NCBI GenBank assembly: GCA_031261265.1
Contig: JAISKI010000043.1
Coordinates: 1 to 25,006 of the forward strand
Origin: Candidatus Peribacteria bacterium
GTDB lineage: Bacteria > Patescibacteria > JAEDAM01 > Absconditabacterales > Absconditicoccaceae
Direction: 5' to 3'
Length of the DNA stretch: 25,006 bases
Shown: positions 1 to 8,635 of the stretch, one piece after another
Layout of the letters: each line of letters starts with the position of its first letter
Position numbering within the stretch: position 1 is the stretch's first letter
The notes under the pieces: generated by a model
Databases searched by the model: none
Told to the model about the DNA's origin: nothing
What the model saw: the letters and a program-made list of their open reading frames with translations, nothing else
Position numbers and translations under genes: made by a program

Positions 1-225
1 GATAGTTTTATCGCTAAGATGAAGAGAACGCAGGAAGATATTGATATTACGAGAGGGACTTTGACCAGAATTCTTCTTACTTTTTTCCAAAAGCTCGCTG
101 AAAAGTATGTTATCAATGAAACCGTCGAAGATATCGCTATGAAGGTAAATGCTATTTTTGGTATCAATGACGCTTCTATCCCCGAAAAACGGACGAAAAT
201 CACGAACCCTACCACCGCAGGTTAA
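1..225 (+). CDS. C-terminal part of an unknown protein (partial)
   Basis: The frame is open from the first base and runs 74 codons to a TAA at 223-225. An ATG at 19 exists, but the six codons before it are also open, so this is more likely the tail of a longer gene that begins outside the window. The visible part is mixed polar and hydrophobic and ends in a Lys/Thr-rich tail. No domain is recognised. Its stop overlaps the stop of the convergent yigZ-like gene by two bases within GTTAAC. Function unknown. Confidence 0.55.
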   Translation, partial: DSFIAKMKRTQEDIDITRGTLTRILLTFFQKLAEKYVINETVEDIAMKVNAIFGINDASIPEKRTKITNPTTAG

Positions 226-860
226 CACACCAGAGAACCCTTACTACTTTCATATAGTTCCTTTCTAAAAGCTTCGGACAACCCACGGTTGATTTGGAGT
301 TTTTGTTTTACCTCAGTAGCATAGAAACTTTCCAGCACTTTTGCGTCATATTTTTCGGTAAGATAAGTGAGTAAAGAAGTCTGCTCGTAGGTGAAAGTTA
401 GAGCGAGTTCATCAAAGATTTCCTTTTGAATCAAGGGAGCATTGCGAACCGTTTCTTGTGCAGCCTGTGTATACGCTTGAATCAGTCCCCCCACGCCAAG
501 CAAAGTCCCACCAAAATATCTATTTATCACCAAGAGAACATTGTGCAATTGCTTCCCTTCAAGGACGGAGAGAATGGGTTTACCTGCGGTATTGGTCGGC
601 TCTCCGTCATCATTAGCTCTGGTAAATTTAGGGTCTATCACAAAATTTCCAAATAAATCCTGATGTACGTTCAGCCCAATCCTCCAAGCATAGCAATGAT
701 GGGTAGCATCATAAAATTTCTTCCTCATCGATTCCAAATGCTCCTCAGCCTTTTCTTTTTCTTCCACAGGAAAAAAGGTTCAAAAAAATCTGCTTCCCTT
801 GATTTTCGGGATTTCATAGGTAAAGGGTGCTGAAATGGTGGTATAATATAATTTTTGCAT
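222..860 (-). CDS. yigZ: YigZ/IMPACT family protein (UPF0029)
   Basis: This 212-residue protein matches the length and motif order of the bacterial YigZ/IMPACT family. The N-terminus carries the SRF motif (residues 23-25). It is followed by DATHHCYAWRIG, DDGEPTNTAGKPILSVLEG and NRYFGGTLLGVGGLIQAY, the family's signature blocks, and then a smaller C-terminal domain. The family is conserved in bacteria and is related to eukaryotic IMPACT, a regulator of Gcn2. Its bacterial role is poorly defined. Under the standard code the gene would begin at a GTG at 767 and lose the SRF block. Reading the TGA at 780-782 as Gly27 extends it to an ATG at 858-860 and restores the normal N-terminus. It is convergent with the partial gene on its left and downstream of RNase HI on the same strand. 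Confidence 0.93.
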
Positions 861-862
861 AA

Positions 863-951
863 GATTACTGAAGATTAAAAATGATTACTGAAGATTTCAA
901 AAGACAGTACAGAAAATCTTCAGTAATCTTCTGGCATAATCTTCTGTAATC
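863..951. repeat. Four copies of a 14-base repeat, two direct and two inverted
   Basis: GATTACTGAAGATT occurs at 863-876 and 883-896. Its inverse complement AATCTTCAGTAATC is at 915-928, and a one-mismatch inverse copy AATCTTCTGTAATC is at 938-951. The inner pair can form a perfect 14-bp stem with an 18-base loop, and the outer pair can form a second stem around it. The array fills the gap between the RNase HI stop and the yigZ start. On the minus strand it could terminate rnhA transcripts, since a short T-rich run follows. It could also bind a dimeric regulator in front of yigZ. Confidence 0.8.
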
Positions 952-956
952 TTATT

Positions 957-1631
957 TTACTTTCTTCCAAAATCGGCGGGAATCTCTCCCCAATCCTCCG
1001 TCTTCCATTTCAAGAGCTGATACGGAATTCCGTGCACTTTCAGCCATTCCTCCGCTCTATCCACCGCCTTCCATACTTCCAAATCTGGCTCCTTTTTTCT
1101 GAGCAGACTTTTGCATTTCCCTTGCCTGACCCAACTCATCGCAGTTTTACTGTCAGTGTAGATAGCCTTTGGAAGTCTTCCCCTTTCGAGGGGAAGGTGG
1201 TGCCGCAGGACTGCGGTACCGGATGGGGTTTCATACGCCAACCCGTGTACAATCGCCAGAAATTCTCCCACATTATTCGTTCAAAGAGCAAAATGCTGAT
1301 GAAAAATCTCCTCTCCCGTCTGCAAATCTACGCCTCTATATTCCAGTTTTCACGGATTCCCACTACACGCTGCATCCACAGCAATCGCCTCCTTCACAAA
1401 CGGAACCTCCTCTAAATCCTCACGAGATTTCCAAATCTGCTTCTTCGGAGTAGCTTGATAATAAGGCTCTCGTCCTTTCGCCAATGCTTCCTCAGCCAAC
1501 GCTAATGAAGGAAAAGATTTATACCTCGCACCAGAAAAACCCATGACTAAAGGTTGCACCTCAGCCCAAGAATCAAAAATTCAGATTTTTTTTCCTTCTC
1601 GAATAGTATAATATTTTTTTTCTGCAGTCAT
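957..1631 (-). CDS. rnhA: Ribonuclease HI with N-terminal hybrid-binding domain
   Basis: This protein degrades the RNA strand of RNA-DNA hybrids. Of its 224 residues, about 5-50 form the viroplasmin-like hybrid-binding domain (KKYYTIREGKKIGIF, then GFSGARYKSF), joined to a catalytic RNase H fold. The four acidic residues are visible: Asp86 in AVDAACSGNPG, Glu123 in GEFLAIVHG, Asp160 in YTDSKTAM and Asp220 in IPADFGRK. Three TGA codons encode Gly17, Gly94 (GNPGK) and Gly117 (GTNN), all expected glycines. Residues about 134-155, between the Glu and the third Asp, are encoded by a palindromic repeat inserted in frame. The ATG at 1629-1631 lies 7 bases from a -10 box. The TAA stop is at 957-959. 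Confidence 0.95.
1177..1218. repeat. Palindromic element inside the RNase HI gene
   Basis: Two adjacent hairpins lie within the RNase HI reading frame. CTTCCCCT/AGGGGAAG (1177-1196) has a TTCG loop, and CCGCAG/CTGCGG (1203-1216) has a two-base loop. The same layout, with a CCGCAG-CTGCGG palindrome and a CTCCCC-type hairpin next to a run of four or more G, recurs in the noncoding element at 9240-9375 and partly at 3353-3425. The element adds about 20 residues to the protein without breaking the frame, like the Rickettsia palindromic elements found inside genes. Confidence 0.7.
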
Positions 1632-1638
1632 GAAAACG

Positions 1639-1666
1639 AGAATAAAGTTTTGTAATAAAAATGCAA
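1639..1666 (-). promoter_or_regulatory. Promoter of RNase HI
   Basis: On the minus strand, TTGCAT (1661-1666), a 16-base spacer and TATTCT (1639-1644) precede the ATG at 1631 by only 7 bases after the -10 box. Transcription would start at or next to the initiation codon, so the mRNA is probably leaderless. The box sequences and spacer match other promoters in this window. Confidence 0.6.
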
Positions 1667-1778
1667 GAGGCTCTTCCTCGAGAAAATTTTACGTTGCATT
1701 CCCCATTTAGATTGTTATCCTTATTTGCAATACTCCTCCTAGGAAAATAAACTTTTTATCCTTTATCCCTCTACGACC

Positions 1779-2159
1779 ATGAAACGCCTCTTTCTCCTGA
1801 TGCTTCCTCTGGTTTTACTTGCAGGTTGTACCACTGCCCCAGCAGACGAAAATACAGATCCAACACCGCCTGGAAACCGACTCCCCTATCACGAAGAAGT
1901 AGAAGTGGTAGGAGTTTGACCCATAAACGGTCGTCAAGAGGTAGCGAAAGAGAACGATTTGGTGCTGTATCGTGGAACAGAAGAACGTGCTGAACATTTT
2001 TTCGTGCCATATGAACTGTGGACAGGAAAAGTATCTGAAACAGAACTACAAGAAGGAATAAAGCTGAATTTTAGTGGACGAATTGTGGAACAAGGGGCAG
2101 GTGCTGGAAATAGACGATATGACGTGGTGAAAGTAGATGTGTTGATGACATGGAGATAG
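1779..2159 (+). CDS. Small lipoprotein of unknown function
   Basis: The 126-residue product begins MKRLFLLMLPLVLLAGCTT. This is a typical lipoprotein signal with a lipobox (LAGC) whose Cys17 would be lipidated. The mature part starts with a Thr/Pro-rich spacer and continues as an acidic, probably beta-rich domain. One TGA (1917-1919) encodes Gly in VGV[G]PINGR. Reading it as a stop would leave only the signal and linker, plus a separate downstream fragment. The mature length and the charged repeats E-L-Q-E-G are not diagnostic. It is likely anchored on the outer face of the cytoplasmic membrane. No clear partner gene is seen. Confidence 0.85.
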
Positions 2160-2218
2160 AAAAAAACTCACCTTGCACGAAACACCACTAACATTTTATG
2201 TTTTAACTCACTGCTATC

Positions 2219-2602
2219 ATGGAGACTAAAGTTTATCTTTTCGTAATCTTAGCGATCGGAGTCTTCTTCTCCGTAAAATATTATCTAAAACGAAAATGGA
2301 GACAAGAATTAAAAAAAAGCTGGATCCCTATCCTCTGTAAAGTCGTAAATGAAGAGCAATGTTGATTAAGAGTAAGAGATCTATTTTCAAAAGATCCTAA
2401 CGATGAAGACTATAAAAAGTATGAATTAGTGCTCAAACCGATTGATCGTGAACAATGTCTGGAATATCCTTTCTTTATCAAAGAAGTTAGATACCACATC
2501 TCATCGCTAAATGAAGGTAAAAAGTATATGGGAAAACAAACGACAGTATATGTAAATCCCACAGATAAAAAGGAGTATTTTGTAGAGGATAAACGGAGAT
2601 AA
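2219..2602 (+). CDS. Single-pass membrane protein, unknown
   Basis: The protein has 127 residues. Residues 4-22 form one hydrophobic helix (VYLFVILAIGVFFSVKYYL) followed by a KRKWR positive cluster, so the remainder is probably cytoplasmic. The soluble part is rich in Lys, Glu and Tyr with four cysteines. One TGA codon encodes Gly in EQC[G]LRV. The ATG at 2219 was chosen because it includes the membrane helix. A possible promoter, TTGCAC (2173-2178) and TATGTT (2197-2202), lies upstream with an 18-base spacer. No family is recognised. Confidence 0.8.
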
Positions 2603-2635
2603 ATATCCTACCCCTCAAAAAATCTCCCTCATTCT

Positions 2636-2663
2636 TTGCAAAATCCCAAAAAAAGACTACACT
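2636..2663 (+). promoter_or_regulatory. Promoter, copy 1 of a duplicated pair
   Basis: TTGCAA (2636-2641), a 16-base spacer and TACACT (2658-2663) stand 29 bases before the ATG at 2693. The whole stretch around it, ATTCTTTGCAAAAT followed by an A-run and GACTA, is nearly repeated at 3479-3511 in front of the next gene. Confidence 0.65.
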
Positions 2664-2692
2664 ATGAGTATCTTTTATACCTAAAAAAGAAA

Positions 2693-3286
2693 ATGGACAA
2701 AAAAGAGCTTATTGTTGGAAATAATAACGAAAAACCAACTTCCAACGAAAATCCATCGACAAACGAGATTAATAATGTTTTAACAAACGATATCAATCGT
2801 ATTTTTAACGACGTTTTATGAGGATTCAGGGTGACTGTTGATAGACAGATTAAGACAAAGGACAAAGAAAAGTTTATGCGTGACTGATCCCTATTGAATA
2901 AATCCATAAAACAATTTCCACTATCTATTACTTATGATGACCAGCAGAAGAAAATCAAAACAATACGGAATAATAAAATATATTTATGAGATTGCATTGG
3001 AAATAAAGAATTAGAAAACAGAATAAAAGAAGGAGGAAGCCTTACCATTACCTTTAAAGATAATATGTTTGATTTCCATTATGATGGGGATCGATACGGA
3101 TATGAATATGGACCAGAAAAATACTATGACCCTTCAAATCCTAATGAAGCTTGGAGGGAACAAGTCAGATGAACTCAATCAGATGATAATAAAAATTGGG
3201 AAACTCAGATCTTCTCAGCTCCATCTTTATTGTCCGGTCTCTCAAACCTTATTTGGGGAGTTTCTCCCACTTTACCCACAGACTAG
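2693..3286 (+). CDS. Hypothetical protein with four recoded TGA codons
   Basis: This 197-residue acidic/basic mixed protein has no signal peptide or membrane helix. The first 45 residues are Asn-, Glu- and Thr-rich and probably disordered. The rest has alternating charged and aromatic residues (DGDRYGYEYGPEKYYD), suggesting a small beta-rich domain. Four TGA codons are read through to a TAG at 3284-3286. The ATG at 2693 was preferred to an ATG-less upstream extension because it follows a promoter-like sequence that is duplicated before the next gene. The protein resembles no family I recognise. Confidence 0.75.
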
Positions 3287-3344
3287 TCTATTGATAAAAA
3301 AATAGATAATTCAGCCTTTTACCCCTACAACATATAATCACAAA

Positions 3345-3460
3345 TTGCGGTTCCCCTTGAGAAGGGGGCTTGGATCCGATCTATCGGATAGGGAGGAGCA
3401 AGTAGGGACAGGGCTCGCTCTGTCCTAACGAAGCGACGGAAGGGGGTTTGCTACCCCACC
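3345..3460. repeat. Palindromic repeat cluster
   Basis: This noncoding stretch holds hairpins CCCCTT/AAGGGG (3353-3367), TCCGAT/ATCGGA (3375-3388) and GGACAG/CTGTCC (3406-3425), followed by CGACGGAAGGGGGTTTG. It is much more GC-rich than its surroundings. It shares its layout with the clusters at 9240-9375 and within RNase HI, and the GTAGGGACAG module recurs near 9141. It is probably a dispersed mobile or structural repeat that landed between two small genes. Confidence 0.75.
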
Positions 3461-3483
3461 CACCCAAAAATCCCCCTTATTCT

Positions 3484-3511
3484 TTGCAAAATTCTAAAAA
3501 AAGACTATACT
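3484..3511 (+). promoter_or_regulatory. Promoter, copy 2 of a duplicated pair
   Basis: TTGCAA (3484-3489), a 16-base spacer and TATACT (3506-3511) lie 34 bases before the ATG at 3546. It is nearly identical in sequence and spacing to the promoter at 2636-2663. Confidence 0.7.
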
Positions 3512-3545
3512 TGAATGTCTTTTATTGCTCTACTAATACCAAAAA

Positions 3546-4040
3546 ATGGAAGGAATAGAAAAAACGGGAAAAAATATTTCACATAGCACTTCTGGGGAAC
3601 AAGCATTACTTGAAGGATTAACCGCAACAAAAAAAAAAGTAGAAAATTTTGATTCAGAAAAAAGGATACTCGCTCCCGTTCATAACCTCGTTGTTAATGA
3701 AATATATGAATTAGAAGAAAATAATAAATATCTAGCAATTCTTAATGTTCCAGAGGGATTTAATAGACCTCATATAGCAGGATTAAATTTTGAAAAAATA
3801 AGTATAGAACTAATTAGAGAAATAAACAGATTGAAAGGAAAAGAAAAAGAATTTCCTAATGTCTTTTTATCTCAATCTTCTTATGAATGTAAGAAAGAAA
3901 TAAAAGATGTTCGTAATATGCAACTAGTATTAACAAGAGAAAAAGATACTACTAGAATGGGATTAAATATCCAAGAATGGTCATTTGAGCTAAATAATAA
4001 GTCAATGTATTGAATGCTCACAGCAGTATACAAAAAATAA
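3546..4040 (+). CDS. Hypothetical soluble protein
   Basis: The product has 164 residues, is soluble and highly charged, and has no signal peptide. The middle contains a compact stretch (LAPVHNLVVNEIYELEENN), followed by helices rich in Lys/Glu. A TGA at 4011-4013 is read as Gly and adds nine residues to a TAA at 4038-4040. It is preceded by its own promoter and followed after 37 bases by the PilT-like ATPase gene. No homologous family is recognised. Its leader and the preceding gene's leader look like duplicates, but the two proteins do not resemble each other by eye. Confidence 0.75.
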
Positions 4041-4077
4041 CAATCAGCCTTTTTACCCCTTACCCAACAAAACACAA

Positions 4078-5544
4078 ATGACAAACACACCAACCAACAC
4101 AACCACTCCAGCTTCAGCTGGTCCCGTACAAGCTACGGGATACGCACTCGACCCCTTCTTCGACGAAACGACGATGTCGCTCCACTTAAAGGAAGACCGC
4201 CCCATCCTCAGAAAAAAAGGAACCCCAGGAAACCGAAACGCCGTCCTTGACGAAACCGTAATTTCCAGCGAAGCACTCAACACACTCATTGAACAAATCT
4301 TCGCCGAAGCCACCAACCAAAAAGGAAACTTCCTCGAAATCGATAGGAAACTCTCAAAAGTGCTTCAACTCGGACCATACAGAATTGTCATCGTCTATCC
4401 TCCCCTTTCTGATGGACTAGAACTCACCGCCGTGAAACCCGTAAAGAAAACCACCATCGCCGACTACGCTCTTAGCGAAGAAACTTTTGACCTTCTCAGA
4501 AATAAATCCAAAGGGATTCTCGTATCGGGTGCTCCTGGAAGTGGAAAATCCACCTTCGTACAAGCTCTCGTGGAGGTGTATCATCAAGACCACCATATCA
4601 TCAAAACCATTGAAAGTCCCCGTGATTTGATGGTGGACGATGATGTCGTACAATATAGTTTCACCCACGGGACCCACGATGAAGTCCGCGATATTCTTCT
4701 GCTTTCTAGACCCGATTATACGATTTATGATGAAGTGAGAAATAAACCTGACTTTGAACTCTACAAAGATTTGAGGCTCACGGGAATTGGAATGCTCGGC
4801 GTAATCCACGCCACCAAGCCGATTGACAGTATTCAGCGTTTTATCGGTTCTATTGAAATGGGAATTATCCCGCAAGTGCTAGACACCGTGATTTTTATCG
4901 ATAAAGGACAAATCAGCGAAATTTTGCAACTGGAACTCACGGCAAAAGTCCCAGAGGGAATGACCAGTGAAGACCTTTCTCGTCCCGTGATTATCGTGAG
5001 CTCGTTTCTGAGCAAGAAAAAAATCTACGAGATTTACACCTTCGGTGAGCAGGTCGTGGTAATGCCTATCCCCGAAGAAGGAATGGCTGGTGCGGGTGGA
5101 ATTGCTGGAAAGCCAGGTATTCACAGTTATGCAAAAGAAGGAATAGAAAAAAAGCTGAGTGGAATCCTGAACAGCCACTTCATCGTGAAAATGAAAGGAA
5201 ATGGAATTGAGCTCTATGTCCCTGAATTTGTAAAAGGGAAAATCATCGGAAAAGGTGGCTCAGCCATTATGGAACTTGAAAAAGTAGTTGGACTCGGCAT
5301 CACGGTCAAGACCTTTGATGAATTACCGTTGCTCGAAGTGAAAACCGACATCAGCTGAGGAAAGAAAAATGGTCAGCTTTTTATCGCTTTCCCTGCTGGA
5401 TATGAAAATGCAACCGTTTCACTGCTGATTGGTGATGAAATTCAGAAGTTCACAACGGATAGAAATGGGGTAATTAGTGTGAATGATAAGAATGAGGTAA
5501 GATTGATTGAGAGAAGGGGGTTTGTGGTGGTTGATGATAGGTAG
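4078..5544 (+). CDS. PilT/VirB11-like ATPase with C-terminal KH domain
   Basis: The 488-residue protein has a Thr/Pro-rich N-terminus, then an ATPase core of the secretion-ATPase type. Walker A GAPGSGKST is at residues 151-159. It is followed by a Walker-B-like SRPDYTIYDEVR and the HATKPIDSIQRF segment typical of the archaeal PINc/VapC-ATPase family. A KH RNA-binding motif (GKIIGKGG, GxxG at 391-394) follows. The TGA at 5356-5358 encodes Gly427 and joins a further 61 residues, ending at TAG 5542-5544. Archaeal relatives carry an N-terminal PIN nuclease domain, which is absent here. The combination suggests an ATP-driven machine that contacts RNA rather than a pilus motor. I infer the role only from the domains. 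Confidence 0.85.
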
Positions 5545-5570
5545 AATTTTAGTTCTTTATAATTAAACTA

Positions 5571-5987
5571 ATGGAATATGAAAAAAAATTACAAGAAAGA
5601 CCTAATGAATTACAGCAGATAAATACAAGAGTGGATTTAGAGAACACTCTAACAGTTAATACCTTAATTGAATGGAATAACCAACCAATTACGGAAGTGT
5701 TTGCCAATTTTATAGCATATGAAGATTTTAGAAAGCATATCAGAAATGAACTAAAAAATAAGAGAAAGATTGATGTACTAATAGATATATCAGAGTTATC
5801 AAACGATAAAATAATCAGCATTGGGCATCAATCAAAAGCATTATTGGAAAGTATGACTGAAAAAGGAAATAATTGGCTGGAAGACGAAAAAAGACACCTC
5901 TTGGAAATAACTTTACAAGGTAAAGATGAACAAAAAGCTGATATAGCCAATGATTTAGCATCGTGAGTGAAATGGAAAACGAAGTAA
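5571..5987 (+). CDS. Hypothetical helical protein
   Basis: This 138-residue, Lys/Glu-rich protein is predicted by eye to be mostly helical, with heptad-like stretches and no signal peptide or membrane segment. A TGA (5964-5966) is read as Gly and extends the end by seven residues to a TAA. TATAAT at 5558-5563 lies only 7 bases before the ATG, so the transcript may be leaderless. The gene stands alone between the ATPase gene and the epimerase fusion. Function unknown. Confidence 0.7.
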
Positions 5988-6023
5988 AATATAAAATCTA
6001 CAAAAAATAGAAAATCCTAGTTT

Positions 6024-6060
6024 GTAGGGACGACGGCTTGCCTCGTCCGAATAACGCCAT
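6024..6060. repeat. GTAGGGACGA...CGTCC hairpin repeat
   Basis: GGACGA (6028-6033) pairs with TCGTCC (6043-6048), preceded by GTA and followed by GAATAAC. It is one member of a dispersed family also seen at 3401-3425, 9141-9172 and, inverted, 9437-9466. The intergenic space 5988-6153 holds nothing else that I can identify. Confidence 0.65.
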
Positions 6061-6153
6061 ACATAACCAAACCACATAGGACAACATCAATAATGCGTCC
6101 TAGTGATAAATGAGAAGTAGGAAAGTCTTTATTTCATATCTATATCACACTAA

Positions 6154-7527
6154 ATGATAGAAGAAATTAAACTGGTAGACAACCCAAGTAGCAAATATGC
6201 TAGTCAAGCATTAGAAAAGGAATTATATCAAATATTTAATGAACAATGGTTATTTTCGGGACAAGATAAATACCCACTTCCACTAGATACTTTCGTTGCT
6301 GAAAACTCCAGTATAAGTGTATCTCCTAAAAGAGGATTGAGTATTGCTTCGCTCATTTTAAACGGAATCAATATAGCATATTCCGATATATATATCAGAA
6401 ATTCCGACAAAAGCTTAAGAGAAGGTTTTTTTATGGGCCCACAAGCAGGTCCATTCACGCCAGAACAAAACGAAAAATACAGGTATAATTTACAACAACA
6501 TGGATTTTTAAGAGATGAACAACGAGAAAAATGAGCTATTAAAGACAATACGGTCTCCTACTCTTTTCAAAGTAATGAAGAAAATTTTAAACAATTCCCC
6601 TACCATTTTTTTGTAAAAGAAGATATTTCTTTACAAGGAAATAAAGCAACGATTGCACTACATATTATTAATCAAGACAATAAAGTAATGCCTTTTGCCC
6701 CTGGACATCATACATACTATAAAGTGCCTCTTAAAGAAAAGCATAATCTAGAAGTAGAAGACATTAGCTTATCTAATGAAGAAAAAAGGGCTTGGCTGGA
6801 TGGAGAAGAAGTAATAAAAATTCCAAATCCAGGAAATATGAAAGTTATCGTTCCTACGATCGGAACCCTAACATTAACTTTTGATCCTAAATTCAAATAT
6901 CTTTGGCTATGGAGTGAAAAGAATAAAGGCTTTTTCTGTATTGAACCTGTCATTACTCATCCTAAAAATCGGGAAACTGAAGCCTTACAAATTCAACCAA
7001 ATACAGAGGAAGAAGTCAGCTTTTCTATTACATTAGAAAGCAATGACCAAACCAGCAACAAACCGTCCAACCTTAAAAATACAGAGAACATCTTAAAAAA
7101 TAGTCCGAATATTCAACAGAGTGATTTTACTATTGAACTAGGAAGAAGTAGAGAATCAGAATTTTGAACAGTTCAGAATATTCAAGTGTATTATAAAGAT
7201 AATCTGATCCTTGACTCAGATACCAATAGAGGAAATACCACACAACACTCTGGATTTATGCACGTGATCATAAATTATGCAGATGAAGAAAAAAGAATTG
7301 CAACCAACGATCCGAATGATGTAAGATATATTAAAAAGAATCAAGCTTATGTAGGAAATATCGGCTTACCAACCAAATATCAATGACAAGGATTTGCAGG
7401 ATATATCTATCAAGGAATCGCTAATAAACTGTGAATTGAAATTGTGAAAGGTGATACCATAAGCTCAGCAAGCCAAAAATTTTGGGAGAAACACAATTCG
7501 TTTGTTCCAGAACCCCCTAGTATATAG
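6154..7527 (+). CDS. Aldose-1-epimerase-like protein fused to a GNAT acetyltransferase-like domain
   Basis: This 457-residue protein requires three TGA=Gly codons to be continuous. Residues about 1-290 resemble the galactose mutarotase/hexose-6-phosphate epimerase fold. QHGFLRDEQ contains His116, PFAPGHHTYY contains His186 (the HPYF position) and CIEPVITHP contains Glu264 (the expected base). Residues about 315-457 resemble a GNAT domain. The motif-A loop YQ[G]QGFAG fits Q-x-x-G-x-A, with the first glycine encoded by TGA, and is followed by SQKFWEKHNSF, a typical C-terminal segment. The two halves would interconvert sugar anomers and transfer an acyl group, so I infer a role in modifying sugars or cell-surface glycans. 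No signal peptide is seen. I know of no standard family with this fusion. Confidence 0.75.
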
Positions 7528-7554
7528 AAACAATGACTTGACTCCCCTCCTCTA

Positions 7555-7584
7555 GGTTCTCTACAAAGAGAGCCTTTTTATTTT
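7555..7584 (+). terminator. Rho-independent terminator after the epimerase fusion
   Basis: GGTTCTCT (7555-7562) pairs with AGAGAGCC (7567-7574) around an ACAA loop, with one G-U pair, and is followed by TTTTTATTTT. It starts 28 bases after the TAG at 7527. Confidence 0.85.
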
Positions 7585-7669
7585 GAGAAAAAAGATTTTT
7601 AGATTATTTTAAGGTCCATCTCTATAAGCAAAGTAATCAGATTTGTTTTATTTTTTATAATCATTCCTG

Positions 7670-8296
7670 ATGAATAACAAAAATCGCCTTATCGCAAAAA
7701 CATTGGTCGCCACAGTTCTTTTGGGAATTTCCTATGGAACATTACCTAGTATTCACGCATTTCATCCACAATGACCTTGTGAAGAGATGTCCTTTACCGT
7801 AGAAGGAATGAAAGATTTAAAAAAGCTGATTCACATAGAAAGACAGGTCGTTCCTTCACCGAAAGACCACGTAGCACCGCTCAATTATGAAGAAAAAGTC
7901 GCTTTGCTATGGAAACTCAAAGAACAGTTAGAACGAGAGCTCACCGAAGAAAACGTGAGTGAAACAGATGCTTTGGAAAAAACGTTAGCTCAAGTAAAAA
8001 AACAATTGGATCGAGAAGTGGAGAGAAATATCATTACTCCCGAACAAGCTAAAACCACCTTGGAAAATATTGAGAAAGGGAATTTTGAAAAAGAACTAGA
8101 AGATTTGCAAGATACAATCACTCATCAGCAAAAAAAGCAGAATGCAGTCAATGCCTTACAAGACACGATAGCTTCCGCTTTCAAATCTGGAAATATCAAT
8201 CCTCAACAAGCAGATGAAATGCTGGTCAATTTGGAGAACGGGATTTGGGATATGGAGAAAGGTGGTGTGGTATTTGATTTGAAGGGAGTGTGTTAG
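7670..8296 (+). CDS. Secreted coiled-coil protein
   Basis: The first 30 or so of 208 residues form a signal peptide: a basic start, the hydrophobic run TLVATVLLGISYGTL, and a likely cut after SIHA. The mature part is rich in Glu, Lys, Leu and Gln and forms long helices with heptad character. It also contains two similar segments about 75 residues apart (ITPEQAKTTLENIEKGNFE and INPQQADEMLVNLENGIWD), so the domain contains an internal duplication. A TGA encodes Gly in HPQ[G]PCEE just after the cut site. TATAAT at 7656-7661 is 8 bases before the ATG. It is convergent with the antitoxin gene, with a 1-base gap. Function unknown. Confidence 0.8.
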
Positions 8297-8297
8297 A

Positions 8298-8564
8298 CTA
8301 GATATTCTCCAATAGATCGTTCAGTCTTTTGAGTTTCTTTTTTCCTTTTGGACTGGTGGTATAATCAACCACTCCTTGATCAAAAATCCTTTCCATAGCA
8401 ATATCATGCTGAATTTGTACTACATCAGGATTTTCTACAAATTTTGTTAAGAAATAATTGAGAATAGTATTCAGCTTTACTCCTTTTTTTTCAGCAGTTT
8501 TTTGTGCTGAATGTTTGAGTTGTATAGGAATTCTGATATTGAGTTGAGTAGTGGCGGTAGTCAT
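8298..8564 (-). CDS. RelB/DinJ-like ribbon-helix-helix antitoxin
   Basis: The 88-residue protein opens with TTQLNIRIPIQLKHSAQKTA, a ribbon-helix-helix DNA-binding start (beta strand followed by two helices). The C-terminal half is charged and would wrap a toxin. Family members are antitoxins that also repress their own promoter. I chose the ATG at 8562-8564 over an in-frame upstream start, since the longer form would add a hydrophobic tail absent from this family and would begin inside the operator palindrome. It follows a candidate toxin gene on the same strand. It has its own promoter and contains no TGA codon. Confidence 0.75.
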   Translation of the reverse strand: MTTATTQLNIRIPIQLKHSAQKTAEKKGVKLNTILNYFLTKFVENPDVVQIQHDIAMERIFDQGVVDYTTSPKGKKKLKRLNDLLENI

Positions 8565-8588
8565 TGAGATAATGATAAAAAGTAAATC

Positions 8589-8628
8589 TTGTATATACAA
8601 AGTATAGCAAAAGTCCTGGAAAATGCAA
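8589..8628 (-). promoter_or_regulatory. Antitoxin promoter with operator-like palindrome
   Basis: On the minus strand TTGCAT (8623-8628), a 16-base spacer and TATACT (8601-8606) form a strong promoter in front of the antitoxin. The perfect palindrome TTGTATATACAA (8589-8600) directly follows the -10 box, where a ribbon-helix-helix dimer could block transcription. The position and symmetry suggest autoregulation. Confidence 0.65.
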
Positions 8629-8635
8629 ATCTTTT

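Noticed and set aside
863..951. CRISPR-like array
   Set aside because: The repeats are only 14 bases, in both orientations, with unequal 6-18 base gaps, and no cas genes are present.
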